From NCBI RefSeq assembly GCF_022511165.1, contig NZ_JAFLSB010000006.1:1-48719 (forward strand): a DNA stretch of 48,719 bases, read 5' to 3'. Of the stretch, positions 17,025-26,150 are shown piece after piece. The translations under genes were made by a program, and so were the position numbers. This DNA is from Helicobacter sp. GTDB taxonomy: Bacteria; Campylobacterota; Campylobacteria; Campylobacterales; Helicobacteraceae. Numbering within the stretch: position 1 is the stretch's first letter; every line of letters starts with the position of its first letter. The notes under the pieces were generated by a model. The model saw only the letters and a list, made by a program, of their open reading frames with translations. It was not told the origin of the DNA and did not search any database.

Positions 17025-18554
17025 TTAGATTCTACGATAGCTTAGTGCTTCAAGGATATGCGCTTTGTCTATATACTCCTTGCCTGCTAAATCCGCAATC
17101 GTGCGCGCTACTTTTTTAATCTTATTTTGTGCGCGATAAGAGAGAGAAAAACGCTCACTTGCTTGTTGCAAGAGAGTTTGGCATTCACTATTAAGCACAC
17201 AAAATAAGGCAATATCTTTTTCATCAAGTTTGCCATTAAATACCGCCTGTCCTCTGGATTTTTGTGAGATAAAAGCATCAAAAACCATTTTTTGCATATA
17301 TTGAGAATCTAGCTCTTGATTTGATGTTGCTAGATGCTCTTCTTATTCGCTCATTTGCACAAACAAATCGATTCTATCAAGGAATGGTTCAGAAAGTCGC
17401 GCACGATAGGCACTAATCTCTCTATCTTGGCAGCGACATTCCTTGCTCTTACTCAAGAGATTCCCACAAGGGCAGGGATTAAGCGCACATACAAAAAGAA
17501 AATTTGTATCATACTCAAGCTTAGAATGCACACGCGATATGACGAGTTTATTATTTTCAAGTGGCTCACGCAAAGATTCTAAAATATCTCTTTTAAAATA
17601 TGGCAATTCATCAAAAAATAAAATACCATTATGTGCTAAAGCAATCTCACCGGGCTTTGCCTCAAACTGCGTGGCAGAGCCTAAAATACTTGATTTAGAT
17701 GCGCTTTGGTGGGGATTACGAAAGGGGCGCAGGGGTGTATAGCCTGTATTTTGCTTATTGAGCGCTTGAGCCTTGACATTTTCTATCATCTCCTGCAAAG
17801 AGCTAGGAGGCAGAATATATAAAAGCCTTTTAGCAATCATACTTTTACCACAGCCCGGTGAGCCCTCCATCATAAAGTTATGAAAACCCGCAGCGGCTAT
17901 GAGTGCAGCGCGTTTAGCAACCTGCTGTCCTTTGACTTCTGCAAAATCTTGCGTAAAGCTATCATCATAAAAATACTGCTCTCCTGCAATCTCTATGCTT
18001 TTAAAGCCAAAAGTATGGGGGTTAGAATCTTGCAATGGTGGCAAGGAGGCAGGTTGTGGCTGATTAAGAAGTGTAATAGCCTCTTTTAAATGAGAGACAA
18101 AAAGAAATTGCAGTTGAGGAATGGGGCAAAGCAGAGGCTTTGCGCAAAGAGGGACAAAAACCCTAGCTTGAGGATATAAAAGTGCAATATCTAGCAAAAG
18201 TGGATAGATTGATTCAAGATATTTCACGCTCCCATCAAGCCCAAGCTCCCCAAAGGCAAAATATGGCTGCTCTTCTTGCGTATTTTTTTGTAAAGCAAGA
18301 GCGATAGGCAAATCAAAATGCCCCCCACTCTTTGGTAAATCAGAAGGCGAGAGGTTGATATTAACTTTCAAAGGAGGGAGTGTAATATCACTATTTGCAA
18401 GGGCTGATAGCACCCGTTGCTTGGATTCTAATATAGAGCTGTGGGCAAGTCCTGTGATATTAAATTGTGGTAAGCCCTTAATAAAGGCTGCTTCCACTTC
18501 TACCACTTTTGCGCTTGTGCCAAAGCTCGTGGCAGTGAGAATCGTATGTGTCAT
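17025..18554 (-). pseudogene. comM: comM-like Mg-chelatase ATPase split by in-frame TAA
   Basis: Two in-frame pieces make one YifB/ComM protein of about 508 codons. The first (404 codons including its stop) has the N-terminal Lon-like domain (GLPQFNITGLAHSSILESKQR, INLSPSDLPKSG), Walker A GSPGCGKS, Walker B LFFDELPYF, the zinc-like CALNPCPCG...C.C segment and ends FLDRIDLFVQMSE. Then comes TAA at 17343-17345. Reading on in the same frame gives 15 open codons and a 90-residue C-terminal helical domain (LSYRAQNKIKKVARTIADLAG) ending at 17025. ComM is a helicase that extends strand exchange during natural transformation. One substitution (for example CAA to TAA) explains the break; a truncated active product, readthrough or a sequencing error are alternatives. 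Confidence 0.88.
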
Positions 18555-18564
18555 ATCATAATCT

Positions 18565-19086
18565 TTAATCTTTGGAATTTCTTATTTTTTTGAGCTCTTT
18601 TTCAAATTTTTTGCGTCTTAAAATAGGTAGTTTATCAACAAAAAGCACGCCATTTAAGTGATCAATCTCGTGCTGAATCGCCACTGCCAAAAAACCTTCT
18701 GCCTTAAGGACTTTATCTTGTCCAAAACGATCTTTATAGGCGATAGAGACTTTATTAAAACGTTTTACACTCTCATAAAAATCTGGCACAGACAAACAGC
18801 CCTCTTCCCAATCAATGCTTTCTTCTTGGGTTAAAAATGTAGGATTAATGATTTCAAGCAAATCTTCTTTGTATTGAATATTGTCCTCTTCGCGTGGGAG
18901 ATTGATGATTAAAATCTGCTTTGGCTCTCCCACTTGAATAGCTGCTAAGCCTATTCCTCCGCATTCCATCATCGTATCATACATATCATCGAGGAAGTGA
19001 TGCAAATGTGCATCAAACTGCTCTATGGGCTTAGATTTTTGTCTAAGCTTTTGATTAGGATAAGTTAAAATCGTCAAGGTCGCCAA
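18565..19086 (-). CDS. def: Peptide deformylase
   Basis: The three catalytic motifs are present: GIGLAAIQVG, EGCLSV and QHEIDHLNG (HExxH metal site). The protein removes the formyl group from new chains. I place the start at a TTG (19086), giving 173 residues, the length I recall for H. pylori; a GGAG lies 6 bases upstream. The first residues would then be MATLTILTYPNQKLRQKS, which aligns with known deformylase N-termini. An ATG at 19119 would add 11 residues of poor resemblance. The start lies inside the last 32 bases of the GGDEF-like gene, so the two are coupled. Confidence 0.93.
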   Translation of the reverse strand: MATLTILTYPNQKLRQKSKPIEQFDAHLHHFLDDMYDTMMECGGIGLAAIQVGEPKQILIINLPREEDNIQYKEDLLEIINPTFLTQEESIDWEEGCLSVPDFYESVKRFNKVSIAYKDRFGQDKVLKAEGFLAVAIQHEIDHLNGVLFVDKLPILRRKKFEKELKKIRNSKD

Positions 19087-20224
19087 GGCTTTCTCCGGGT
19101 AGTTCAAAATCTTCTGCATCGTCGCTTGAGGCACTCGAAGCTGTTCGAGATTGAGTCTGCGCTTGGGCAAATTTAAGCGATTCTCTCTCTTTTTGAGCAA
19201 GTTGTAGCTGCTCTTTTGCTTCCTCTATCATTGTTTCTGGGGTTTTATCTCCATCAAATACAACCCCACCCATAGCGATATTAAGCTGTAGTTCTGTGCC
19301 GCCAATAAAAACATTTGTTGCCTTGCATTTTTTAATCACCTCTTCACACAAAGCTACTGCTGCATCGGCTGAAACATTCTTAAGTAGCATACCAAAACGT
19401 CCGCCACCTAAATATGATAATACATCTTTAGTGCCGATGTTTTTTGCAACAATGCGAGAGATATTTTTAAAAATAACCACAAGCTGATTTTGTTCATTAA
19501 GTTGTGAGGCAAGTTCTTTAGTGGGAGCAAAGACTGCCACAGCACAATTTCTAGGAAAATCTTTGATATTTTTGCATTCAAGCTCGAGTGTGTAGATAAA
19601 AAATGAGCGCGTATAAATATCAAGTGTAGTATCATATATTGTGCCTGATCGTGCGGCAGAGGATTGGGCATACATATCGCGATAAGAGCGCGTGATAAAA
19701 TCAGCCTGCTCGACAAACTGCTTATGGAATCCTCTTATTTCATTCATAAGCATTTTTATCACATTTTGCACACCTAGAGGATTAGTGATGGTTGCAATTT
19801 CAGCCAAACGTTTATCGGTATTGCTCTCCATTGCAGACATTTGTTTGCAGAGGGTGAGCAAACGCTCAAGGATATCTCTTAGTGTTGTAAAGTTATCATT
19901 AAAAACTTTTTCAAGTTCAATCAGGCGTGAATCGTGATGAGCGCTCTCAACAATGTCCTCAATTTTTTCACGCACTTTCTCATCTTGCTCTTGAAGAAGT
20001 GTTTTTTCAAAATACGCTTCGAAATTTTCGGGTAAGGGGAGAACATCATCTTTCTCAAGGGCTTGCAAAGCTTGTTTATAAATAGAACGTAATTTTTGAG
20101 TTATCTCTGCGGGAACCGCAGGAGGTGGTGCCACCTTTTGAGGTTGTTTGTCCAGATTCTCTTCTAGTCCTGCATCATCAAGATTCCCAAAAAAATTGTT
20201 ATTGCCGACATCATCTGAATCCAT
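19055..20224 (-). CDS. Degenerate GGDEF-domain protein
   Basis: 389 residues. An acidic Asn/Asp-rich N-terminus and helical middle part (about residues 40-190) precede a fold like the diguanylate cyclase domain (about 205-350). The signature GG[DE]EF is replaced by LGGGRFGMLL, and the C-terminal ELQLNIAMGGVVF...MIEEAKEQLQLAQKE follows the usual SIGVA...A..A...AK pattern. With the catalytic acidic residue missing, it should not make cyclic-di-GMP and more likely acts as a binding or scaffold module. The tail is Ser/Asp/Glu rich. It lies between clpP and def, where H. pylori has no such gene as far as I recall. Confidence 0.72.
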   Translation of the reverse strand: MDSDDVGNNNFFGNLDDAGLEENLDKQPQKVAPPPAVPAEITQKLRSIYKQALQALEKDDVLPLPENFEAYFEKTLLQEQDEKVREKIEDIVESAHHDSRLIELEKVFNDNFTTLRDILERLLTLCKQMSAMESNTDKRLAEIATITNPLGVQNVIKMLMNEIRGFHKQFVEQADFITRSYRDMYAQSSAARSGTIYDTTLDIYTRSFFIYTLELECKNIKDFPRNCAVAVFAPTKELASQLNEQNQLVVIFKNISRIVAKNIGTKDVLSYLGGGRFGMLLKNVSADAAVALCEEVIKKCKATNVFIGGTELQLNIAMGGVVFDGDKTPETMIEEAKEQLQLAQKERESLKFAQAQTQSRTASSASSDDAEDFELPGESLGDLDDFNLS

Positions 20225-20246
20225 AGCTGCACCTCCCTTGTTTGTA

Positions 20247-20837
20247 TTACTTTAAGCTTTTAGTAAGAATCTCATCAATCAATCCATACTTTTTAGCTTC
20301 TTCTCCGCTCATAAAATAATCTCGCTCTGTATCAAGACTAATCTTTTCTACGCTTTGTCCGGTATTTTGTGCCATTATTTCATTGAGCGATTTTTTTAAG
20401 CGTAAAATCTCTTTGGCTTGAATCTCAATATCTGTAGCTTGCCCTTGCGCCCCACCAAGTGGCTGATGAATCATAATGCGTGAATTTGGCAAGGAAAATC
20501 TTTTGCCCTTTGTGCCTGAACTCAACAAAAACGCACCGGCTGAAGCAGCCTGTCCAATACAGATTGTGCTAATATCAGAGCGGATATAGTTCATTGTATC
20601 ATAAATGCTAAATGCACTTGTAATTACCCCACCGGGGGAGTTAATATAAAAATTAATATCCTTTTCTGGATCTTCAGCTTCCAAGAAAAGTAATTGCGCC
20701 ACGATAGATGAAGCAATATGATCATTAATCTCGCCACTTAGCAAAATAATGCGGTCTTTAAGTAATCGTGAATAAATATCATAGCTACGCTCACCGCGCC
20801 CTGTGCGCTCAATGACATAGGGGATATAACTACTCAT
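20247..20837 (-). CDS. clpP: ATP-dependent Clp protease proteolytic subunit
   Basis: 196 residues from the ATG chosen here (MSSYIPYVIERTGRGERSYD), the usual ClpP length; a GTG two codons upstream is less likely. The catalytic serine lies in GQAASAGAFLL, the histidine in RIMIHQPLGGAQGQ and the aspartate near the C-terminus. ClpP forms the double-ring chamber that degrades proteins fed by ClpA or ClpX. The start overlaps the end of tig by 8 bases, a classic tig-clpP arrangement. Confidence 0.97.
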   Translation of the reverse strand: MSSYIPYVIERTGRGERSYDIYSRLLKDRIILLSGEINDHIASSIVAQLLFLEAEDPEKDINFYINSPGGVITSAFSIYDTMNYIRSDISTICIGQAASAGAFLLSSGTKGKRFSLPNSRIMIHQPLGGAQGQATDIEIQAKEILRLKKSLNEIMAQNTGQSVEKISLDTERDYFMSGEEAKKYGLIDEILTKSLK

Positions 20838-22182
20838 TTGCACCTTCCTCTTTGGTTACTTTTACATTTGGCTCTTTTGTAGATTGCTTGGTAGATTCAA
20901 ACTTTTTATCAAGCAAATAATGCAACACTCGATCTTCAATCATTGTCATTTTAATTGCTGGGAGGATATTATTTTTTTGATAATGTTCAAAAGCAGCGCG
21001 TGGATCTTGCCCCATCATCATTGCTTCATAATAAATCCTTTGCATTACCTCATCATCATTAATGATGATATTATATTTTTTTGCCAAAGCATCTGCAATA
21101 AAAGTAATCTGCACACTTTTTTGCGCCTCATCACGTTTAGCTTCGCGCTGTTTTTTTGCCTCTTCTTCGTTGTTTTTAAGTTTCTCAAACTCCTCTGGGG
21201 CAAGTTGAGAGAGGGTATTTCTAAATAAAATATCCATTTCTTGCTCCACAATCAAATCAGGCAAATCAAAGCGGATATTTTGGAGCAAAGCCTCCACAAG
21301 CTTTTCTTTAAGCTCCTTGTTATAAAGCTCATTTTTTTGCTCTATCTCAAGCTGATTTTTAACCATACTCTTAAGTGTTTCAAGGGTAGATTCTTCCCCT
21401 GCTATGCTCTTTGCAAACGCATCATCAATTTTTGGTGTTTCTTTTTGCAAAATCTTGTGCAAACTTACATCAAATCTTGCCTCTTTTCCTGCTAAATGTT
21501 CTGCTTGATAGTCGGTAGGAAAAGTAACCTTAATGCTCCTTTTCTCCCCCTTTTTCATACCAATAAGCGCATCTTCAAAGCCGGGGATAAATTGATTTGA
21601 GCCAATAAGGAGGTTAAAATTCTCTGCTTTGCCTCCATCAAAAGCTTTATCATCAACAAATCCCTCAAAATCAATATTTGCTGTATCATCTTTTTGCAAT
21701 GCCCTATCTTCTGTTACCTCGTTTAAAGGTGCGCGATTTTTGGCAATTTCTTCTAAACGTTCATCAATTTGCGCCTTTGTAATGGCTTTAAGCTTTACCT
21801 CTGGCACATATTCCTCAACTTTATCAAGCTCAAATGAAGGCGTAACACTTACTTTAATCTCAAGCTCAATCTTATCATCTTGCTTATCAAATTTTGCAAT
21901 AACAGGGCTACCAACAAGCTCTCTTGGTGCTATCCCTAGTTCTTTAAGCGCAGATTCTAAAAAATCCTGAATCGCTTCTTGCTGGGCATCTTGCTCTACT
22001 TGTTCTTTATAGCGCGTTTTAATTACCTGTGCTGGAACTTTTCCCTTTCTAAATCCATCAATTTTCGCATTTTTGGCAATCTTTTGAATCACCTTATTAA
22101 ACTTTTCTTCAAGTGTTTTTAATGCAATGCTGCCATTAACAACAGCATTAGCGCTGTTTATGCGTTTTGTTGTGAAATTCAT
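20830..22182 (-). CDS. tig: Trigger factor
   Basis: 450 residues, normal length. The ribosome-docking loop GFRKGKVPAQVI is present at about residues 43-54, the FKBP-type domain (DTANIDFEGFVDDKAFDGGKAENFNLLIGSNQFIPGFEDALIGMKKGEKRSI) in the middle, and a helical C-terminal domain. The protein is a ribosome-bound chaperone and peptidyl-prolyl isomerase. It heads the leftward tig-clpP-GGDEF-def-comM chain. The divergent fliI starts 70 bases away. Confidence 0.96.
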   Translation of the reverse strand: MNFTTKRINSANAVVNGSIALKTLEEKFNKVIQKIAKNAKIDGFRKGKVPAQVIKTRYKEQVEQDAQQEAIQDFLESALKELGIAPRELVGSPVIAKFDKQDDKIELEIKVSVTPSFELDKVEEYVPEVKLKAITKAQIDERLEEIAKNRAPLNEVTEDRALQKDDTANIDFEGFVDDKAFDGGKAENFNLLIGSNQFIPGFEDALIGMKKGEKRSIKVTFPTDYQAEHLAGKEARFDVSLHKILQKETPKIDDAFAKSIAGEESTLETLKSMVKNQLEIEQKNELYNKELKEKLVEALLQNIRFDLPDLIVEQEMDILFRNTLSQLAPEEFEKLKNNEEEAKKQREAKRDEAQKSVQITFIADALAKKYNIIINDDEVMQRIYYEAMMMGQDPRAAFEHYQKNNILPAIKMTMIEDRVLHYLLDKKFESTKQSTKEPNVKVTKEEGANE

Positions 22183-22251
22183 AGGCTTCCTTAATGAAAT
22201 AAAAAAGTATAATTTGGTATTCTAACAAGAAAATCTTAAAAGTAGGTTTAT
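22183..22251 (+). promoter_or_regulatory. tig/fliI divergent promoter region
   Basis: 69 bases between two divergent genes. On the plus strand a consensus TATAAT at 22208-22213 precedes fliI, giving a leader of about 30 bases. The tig promoter must lie in the same space. No operator-like repeat was seen. Confidence 0.5.
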
Positions 22252-23640
22252 ATGTCATTATCTCATATCAAACAAAAGCTTAAAAATAATATCAACCTCT
22301 CTCCAAACTATGGACATTTGATAAAAGTAATGCAAAATATACTTGTGGCTGATGGCGTGAAGCCTTCAGTAGGCGATATAGTCAAAATCTCTCCTTTTAA
22401 GCACGATAATGAATCTTTAGATGCGGATTCTATTCATTCTGCGCAAACATACACAAATGGGCAAGATATACACGCAAAAGAAAATATCCATAATCTTGGT
22501 ATGGTTATAGGCATTGAGGGAGAGCATTTTTTTATTAGTCCCTTTTCTTTTATAGAGGGACATAAAAGTGGTGATAGGGTGGAGATTCTCAATCACGGCT
22601 TACAAATCCCCGTGGGAAAAGAAATTTTAGGACGCGTGATAAATCCGCTTGGTGAGCCTATTGATAATAAAGGAGCAATCGAAGCTACCTCAAGCACCGC
22701 GCTTATACGCCCGCCCATAAGCGCACTCAAACGTGGCTTAATCAATGAGGTATTTGAAGTGGGTGTGAAATCCATTGATGGAATCCTTACTTGCGGTAAG
22801 GGGCAAAAAATGGGTATTTTTGCTGGATCAGGTGTGGGGAAATCCACCCTTATGGGAATGATTGTGCGTAATTCAAATGCCCCTATTAAAGTTATTGCGC
22901 TCATTGGCGAGCGTGGAAGAGAAGTGCCAGAATTTATACATAAGAATCTCAATGATGATTTGACAAATACTATTCTTGTGGTGGCAACAAGTGATGATTC
23001 TCCGCTTATGCGTAAATATGGAGCATTTAGCGCAATGGCGATTGCAGAGTATTTTAAATCACTTGGCAATGATGTGCTTTTTATTATGGATTCTGTTACG
23101 CGCTTTGCTATGGCACAACGCGAAATAGGCTTGGCACTCGGGGAGCCACCTACAAGCAAAGGTTACCCACCCTCCACACTCACATTACTTCCTCAATTAA
23201 TGGAACGTGCAGGAAAAGAAGATGGGGTAGGTTCAATCACTGCCTTTTTTACCGTGCTTGTAGAGGGCGATGATTTAAGTGATCCTATCGCTGATCAAAG
23301 TCGCTCTATCCTTGATGGGCATATTGTGCTTAATCGTGATTTGACTGATATGGGCATTTATCCACCTATTAATATCCTAAACTCCTCATCACGTATTATA
23401 AATGACATCATCACACCCGAACATCTTGCTGCAGTGCGAAAATTTAGACGCTTATATTCCCTTATCAAAGAAAATGAAGTGATTATCCGCATTGGTGCAT
23501 ACCAAAAAGGGAGCGACCCCGAGCTTGATGAGGCAATCAACAAGCATCCACTTATGGAGGCATTTTTAAAACAAGAAACAAATGAGCAATGGAGCTTTGA
23601 ATCTTCCTTGCAAGAGCTTTTGCACATTATGGCAGAATAG
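22252..23640 (+). CDS. fliI: Flagellar export ATPase FliI
   Basis: 462 residues. Walker A GIFAGSGVGKSTLMGMI, ALIGERGREVPEFI, VLFIMDSVTRFAMAQREIGLALGEPPTSKGYPPS and the C-terminal RKFRRLYSLIKENEVIIRIGAYQKGSDPELDEAI are specific to the type III secretion/flagellar ATPase branch of the F1 family. It energises export of flagellar subunits. A poorly conserved insert (about residues 50-78, ending before the GMVIGIEG strand) makes it longer than the roughly 434 residues I recall for H. pylori. It stands alone with its own promoter. Confidence 0.95.
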   Translation: MSLSHIKQKLKNNINLSPNYGHLIKVMQNILVADGVKPSVGDIVKISPFKHDNESLDADSIHSAQTYTNGQDIHAKENIHNLGMVIGIEGEHFFISPFSFIEGHKSGDRVEILNHGLQIPVGKEILGRVINPLGEPIDNKGAIEATSSTALIRPPISALKRGLINEVFEVGVKSIDGILTCGKGQKMGIFAGSGVGKSTLMGMIVRNSNAPIKVIALIGERGREVPEFIHKNLNDDLTNTILVVATSDDSPLMRKYGAFSAMAIAEYFKSLGNDVLFIMDSVTRFAMAQREIGLALGEPPTSKGYPPSTLTLLPQLMERAGKEDGVGSITAFFTVLVEGDDLSDPIADQSRSILDGHIVLNRDLTDMGIYPPINILNSSSRIINDIITPEHLAAVRKFRRLYSLIKENEVIIRIGAYQKGSDPELDEAINKHPLMEAFLKQETNEQWSFESSLQELLHIMAE

Positions 23641-23890
23641 ATTCTGTGTTTTTTAGCTTTTCTTTGGCTTAAGATTCTTGCTTTTTGTAGGGAGTCCTAA
23701 CCTTAAAAAATATAAAGTTCTAAAAATTATTTTTAAAATTGAGAGATTATAAGCCCATTTTTCCACACATAACATCAGTTAATCATAAGTTAATTATAAA
23801 ATGTTAAAACCTGCGCTTTCTTTAGTATTATTTAAGGTTGAGAAAAATTTATTTTGATGAATATTCAAACACAAATTTAGGAGTTCAAAG

Positions 23891-25057
23891 ATGAGAAAAG
23901 TCTATTTAGACAATAATGCGACAACAATGCTTGACCCGAGCATACTGCCGCTTATGGAGCCATATTTTTGTGAAAAATTTGGGAATCCAAATAGTCTTCA
24001 TAAATATGGCACACAAACTCACCCCGCGATTGCAAGGGCAATTGAGCAGCTCTACAATGGCATTAATGCAAATGATAGCGATGATATTATCATCACAAGT
24101 TGCGCGACAGAATCAAATAATTGGGTGATTAAGGGCATATATTTTGATGAGATTGTGAAAAAAGGCAAGAAACATATTGTTACCACAGAGGTGGAACACC
24201 CAGCAGTGCGCTCTACTTGCGAATTTTTAGAATCTCTTGGCGTGGAGGTTACTTATCTGCCTATTAATGCGCAAGGCAGTATTACCGCGCAACAAGTGCG
24301 TGAGGCTTTAAGAGATGATACTGCGCTTGTGAGTGTAATGTGGGCAAATAATGAAACCGGGCTTATCTTTCCTATTGAGGAGATAGGTGCACTTTGCAAA
24401 GAGCGTGATGTGCTTTTTCACACAGATGCAGTTCAAGCTATTGGTAAGATTCCTGTTGATGTGCAAAAGGCACAGGTGGATTTTTTGAGTTTTAGTGCGC
24501 ATAAATTCCACGGACCAAAAGGCATTGGTGGATTATATATCCGCAAAAATGTCCCCCTTACGCCACTTTTTCACGGCGGAGAGCATATGCACGGCAGGAG
24601 GTCAGGCACGCTCAATGTGCCTTATATTATAGGTATGGGGGAGGCAATGGCATTAGCACATAAATTCCTTGATTATGAACTCACAGAGGTGCGCCGACTG
24701 CGCGATAAACTTGAAGATGCGCTTCTTGCTATCCCTGATGTGCTAGTGATTGGCACAAGAGAAAATCGTGTGCCTAATACCACGCTTATTAGTGTGCGGG
24801 GCATTGAAGGTGAGGCAATGCTATGGGATTTAAACAAAGCCGGAATTGCTGCATCAACCGGAAGTGCGTGTGCGAGTGAGGACTTAGAGGCAAATCCTGT
24901 AATGGTAGCTATTGGCGCAGATAAAGAGCTTGCTCATACTGCAATTAGGCTTTCTCTTAGCAGATTCACAACAAATGAAGATATAGATTACACGATTGAT
25001 ATATTTCAACAAGCAGTCAAAAGACTTCGAGCGATTTCTAGCTCATACAGCGCGTAA
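23891..25057 (+). CDS. nifS: Cysteine desulfurase NifS
   Basis: 388 residues, PLP-dependent. KVYLDNNATTMLDPSIL starts the protein, SFSAHKFHGPKGIGGLYIR carries the PLP lysine and STGSACAS the catalytic cysteine. NifS takes sulfur from cysteine and passes it to NifU for iron-sulfur cluster assembly, the essential route in Helicobacter. RBS TAGGAG; nifU follows after 21 bases. The 250-base upstream region contains two similar A/T stretches (AGTTAATCAT and AAGTTAATTAT) that may serve regulation, though no clear Fur box was seen. Confidence 0.96.
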   Translation: MRKVYLDNNATTMLDPSILPLMEPYFCEKFGNPNSLHKYGTQTHPAIARAIEQLYNGINANDSDDIIITSCATESNNWVIKGIYFDEIVKKGKKHIVTTEVEHPAVRSTCEFLESLGVEVTYLPINAQGSITAQQVREALRDDTALVSVMWANNETGLIFPIEEIGALCKERDVLFHTDAVQAIGKIPVDVQKAQVDFLSFSAHKFHGPKGIGGLYIRKNVPLTPLFHGGEHMHGRRSGTLNVPYIIGMGEAMALAHKFLDYELTEVRRLRDKLEDALLAIPDVLVIGTRENRVPNTTLISVRGIEGEAMLWDLNKAGIAASTGSACASEDLEANPVMVAIGADKELAHTAIRLSLSRFTTNEDIDYTIDIFQQAVKRLRAISSSYSA

Positions 25058-25078
25058 CAAATAACAAAGGAAGGGAAA

Positions 25079-26059
25079 ATGGCAAAAAATGATTTAATTG
25101 GGGGCGCACTTTGGGACGCCTACTCAAAAAAAGTAAGTGAAAGAATGGATAATCCTACACATCTAGGTGTTTTGACCCAAAAAGATGCTGATGCAAAAGG
25201 GGCAAAACTTATCGTGGCAGACTATGGCGCAGAATCTTGCGGAGACGCAGTGCGTTTGTATTGGCTTGTGGATAAAGATGATAGGATTATTGATGCGAAG
25301 TTTAAGAGCTTTGGTTGCGGGACTGCCATAGCAAGTAGCGATATGATGATAGAGCTTTGCCTTGGCAAAAAGGTGCAAGAGGCTGTAAAAATTACAAATC
25401 TTGATGTTGAACACGCCTTGCGCGATGACCCAGATACTCCCGCAGTGCCCGGGCAAAAAATGCACTGCTCGGTAATGGCGTATGATGTGATTAAAAAAGC
25501 TGCCGGAATGTATCTAGGCAAAGATGCGCAAGATTTTGAAGATGAGATTATCGTATGCGAATGTGCGCGTGTAAGCCTCTCTACGATTAAAGAAGTGATT
25601 AAGCTTAATGATTTAAAGAGTGTGGAAGAAATCACAAATTACACCAAAGCAGGAGCATTTTGCAAAAGCTGTATAAAAGAGGGCGGACACGAAAAAAGAG
25701 AGTATTATTTGGTGGATATTTTGCGTGATGTAAGGGCAGAAATGGATAGAGAAAGTGTGCGAGAATCTGCTCAAAAAAGCGCAAGTGGAAACATCGCCTT
25801 TAAAGAAATGACAATGGTGCAAAAGGTTAAAAGCATTGATAAGCTTATTGATGAGAATGTCCGCCCAATGCTAATGATGGACGGCGGGGATATGGAGATT
25901 TTAGATATTAAAGATACAAGCGATGGTTATATTGATGTATATATCCGCTATCTTGGCGCGTGTAGTGGCTGTGCGAGTGGGACAACAGGCACACTCTATG
26001 CTATTGAATCTATTTTGCAAGAAAAGCTAGATTCTCATATTCGAGTGCTTCCTATTTAA
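25079..26059 (+). CDS. nifU: Iron-sulfur cluster scaffold NifU
   Basis: 326 residues with the three NifU modules in order: an IscU-like domain (about 1-135, cysteines in ESCGDAVR, FGCGTAI and MHCSVMAYD), a central [2Fe-2S] domain (about 150-205, VCECARVS and FCKSCIKEGG) and the C-terminal NfuA-type domain (about 245-326, GACSGCASGT). It assembles clusters with sulfur from NifS and hands them on. It is in an operon with nifS, with a strong GGAAGGGAAA ribosome-binding region. Confidence 0.96.
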   Translation: MAKNDLIGGALWDAYSKKVSERMDNPTHLGVLTQKDADAKGAKLIVADYGAESCGDAVRLYWLVDKDDRIIDAKFKSFGCGTAIASSDMMIELCLGKKVQEAVKITNLDVEHALRDDPDTPAVPGQKMHCSVMAYDVIKKAAGMYLGKDAQDFEDEIIVCECARVSLSTIKEVIKLNDLKSVEEITNYTKAGAFCKSCIKEGGHEKREYYLVDILRDVRAEMDRESVRESAQKSASGNIAFKEMTMVQKVKSIDKLIDENVRPMLMMDGGDMEILDIKDTSDGYIDVYIRYLGACSGCASGTTGTLYAIESILQEKLDSHIRVLPI

Positions 26060-26150
26060 AGCACAGCCTATTATAAATGATAAAGGTGCCTTAAAACAGA
26101 GGAAAAATGGTATAACAAACAGGATTATCCTGCTAGTTTAAGGAGCAGTA

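Noticed and set aside
22593..23159. 188-codon open frame antisense to fliI
   Set aside because: It lies wholly inside the conserved FliI ATPase gene, has no ribosome-binding site and its composition mirrors the opposite strand.
23760..23850. Possible Fur box before nifS
   Set aside because: The A/T-rich half repeats do not form a convincing GATAAT-type palindrome; any A/T-rich promoter would look similar.
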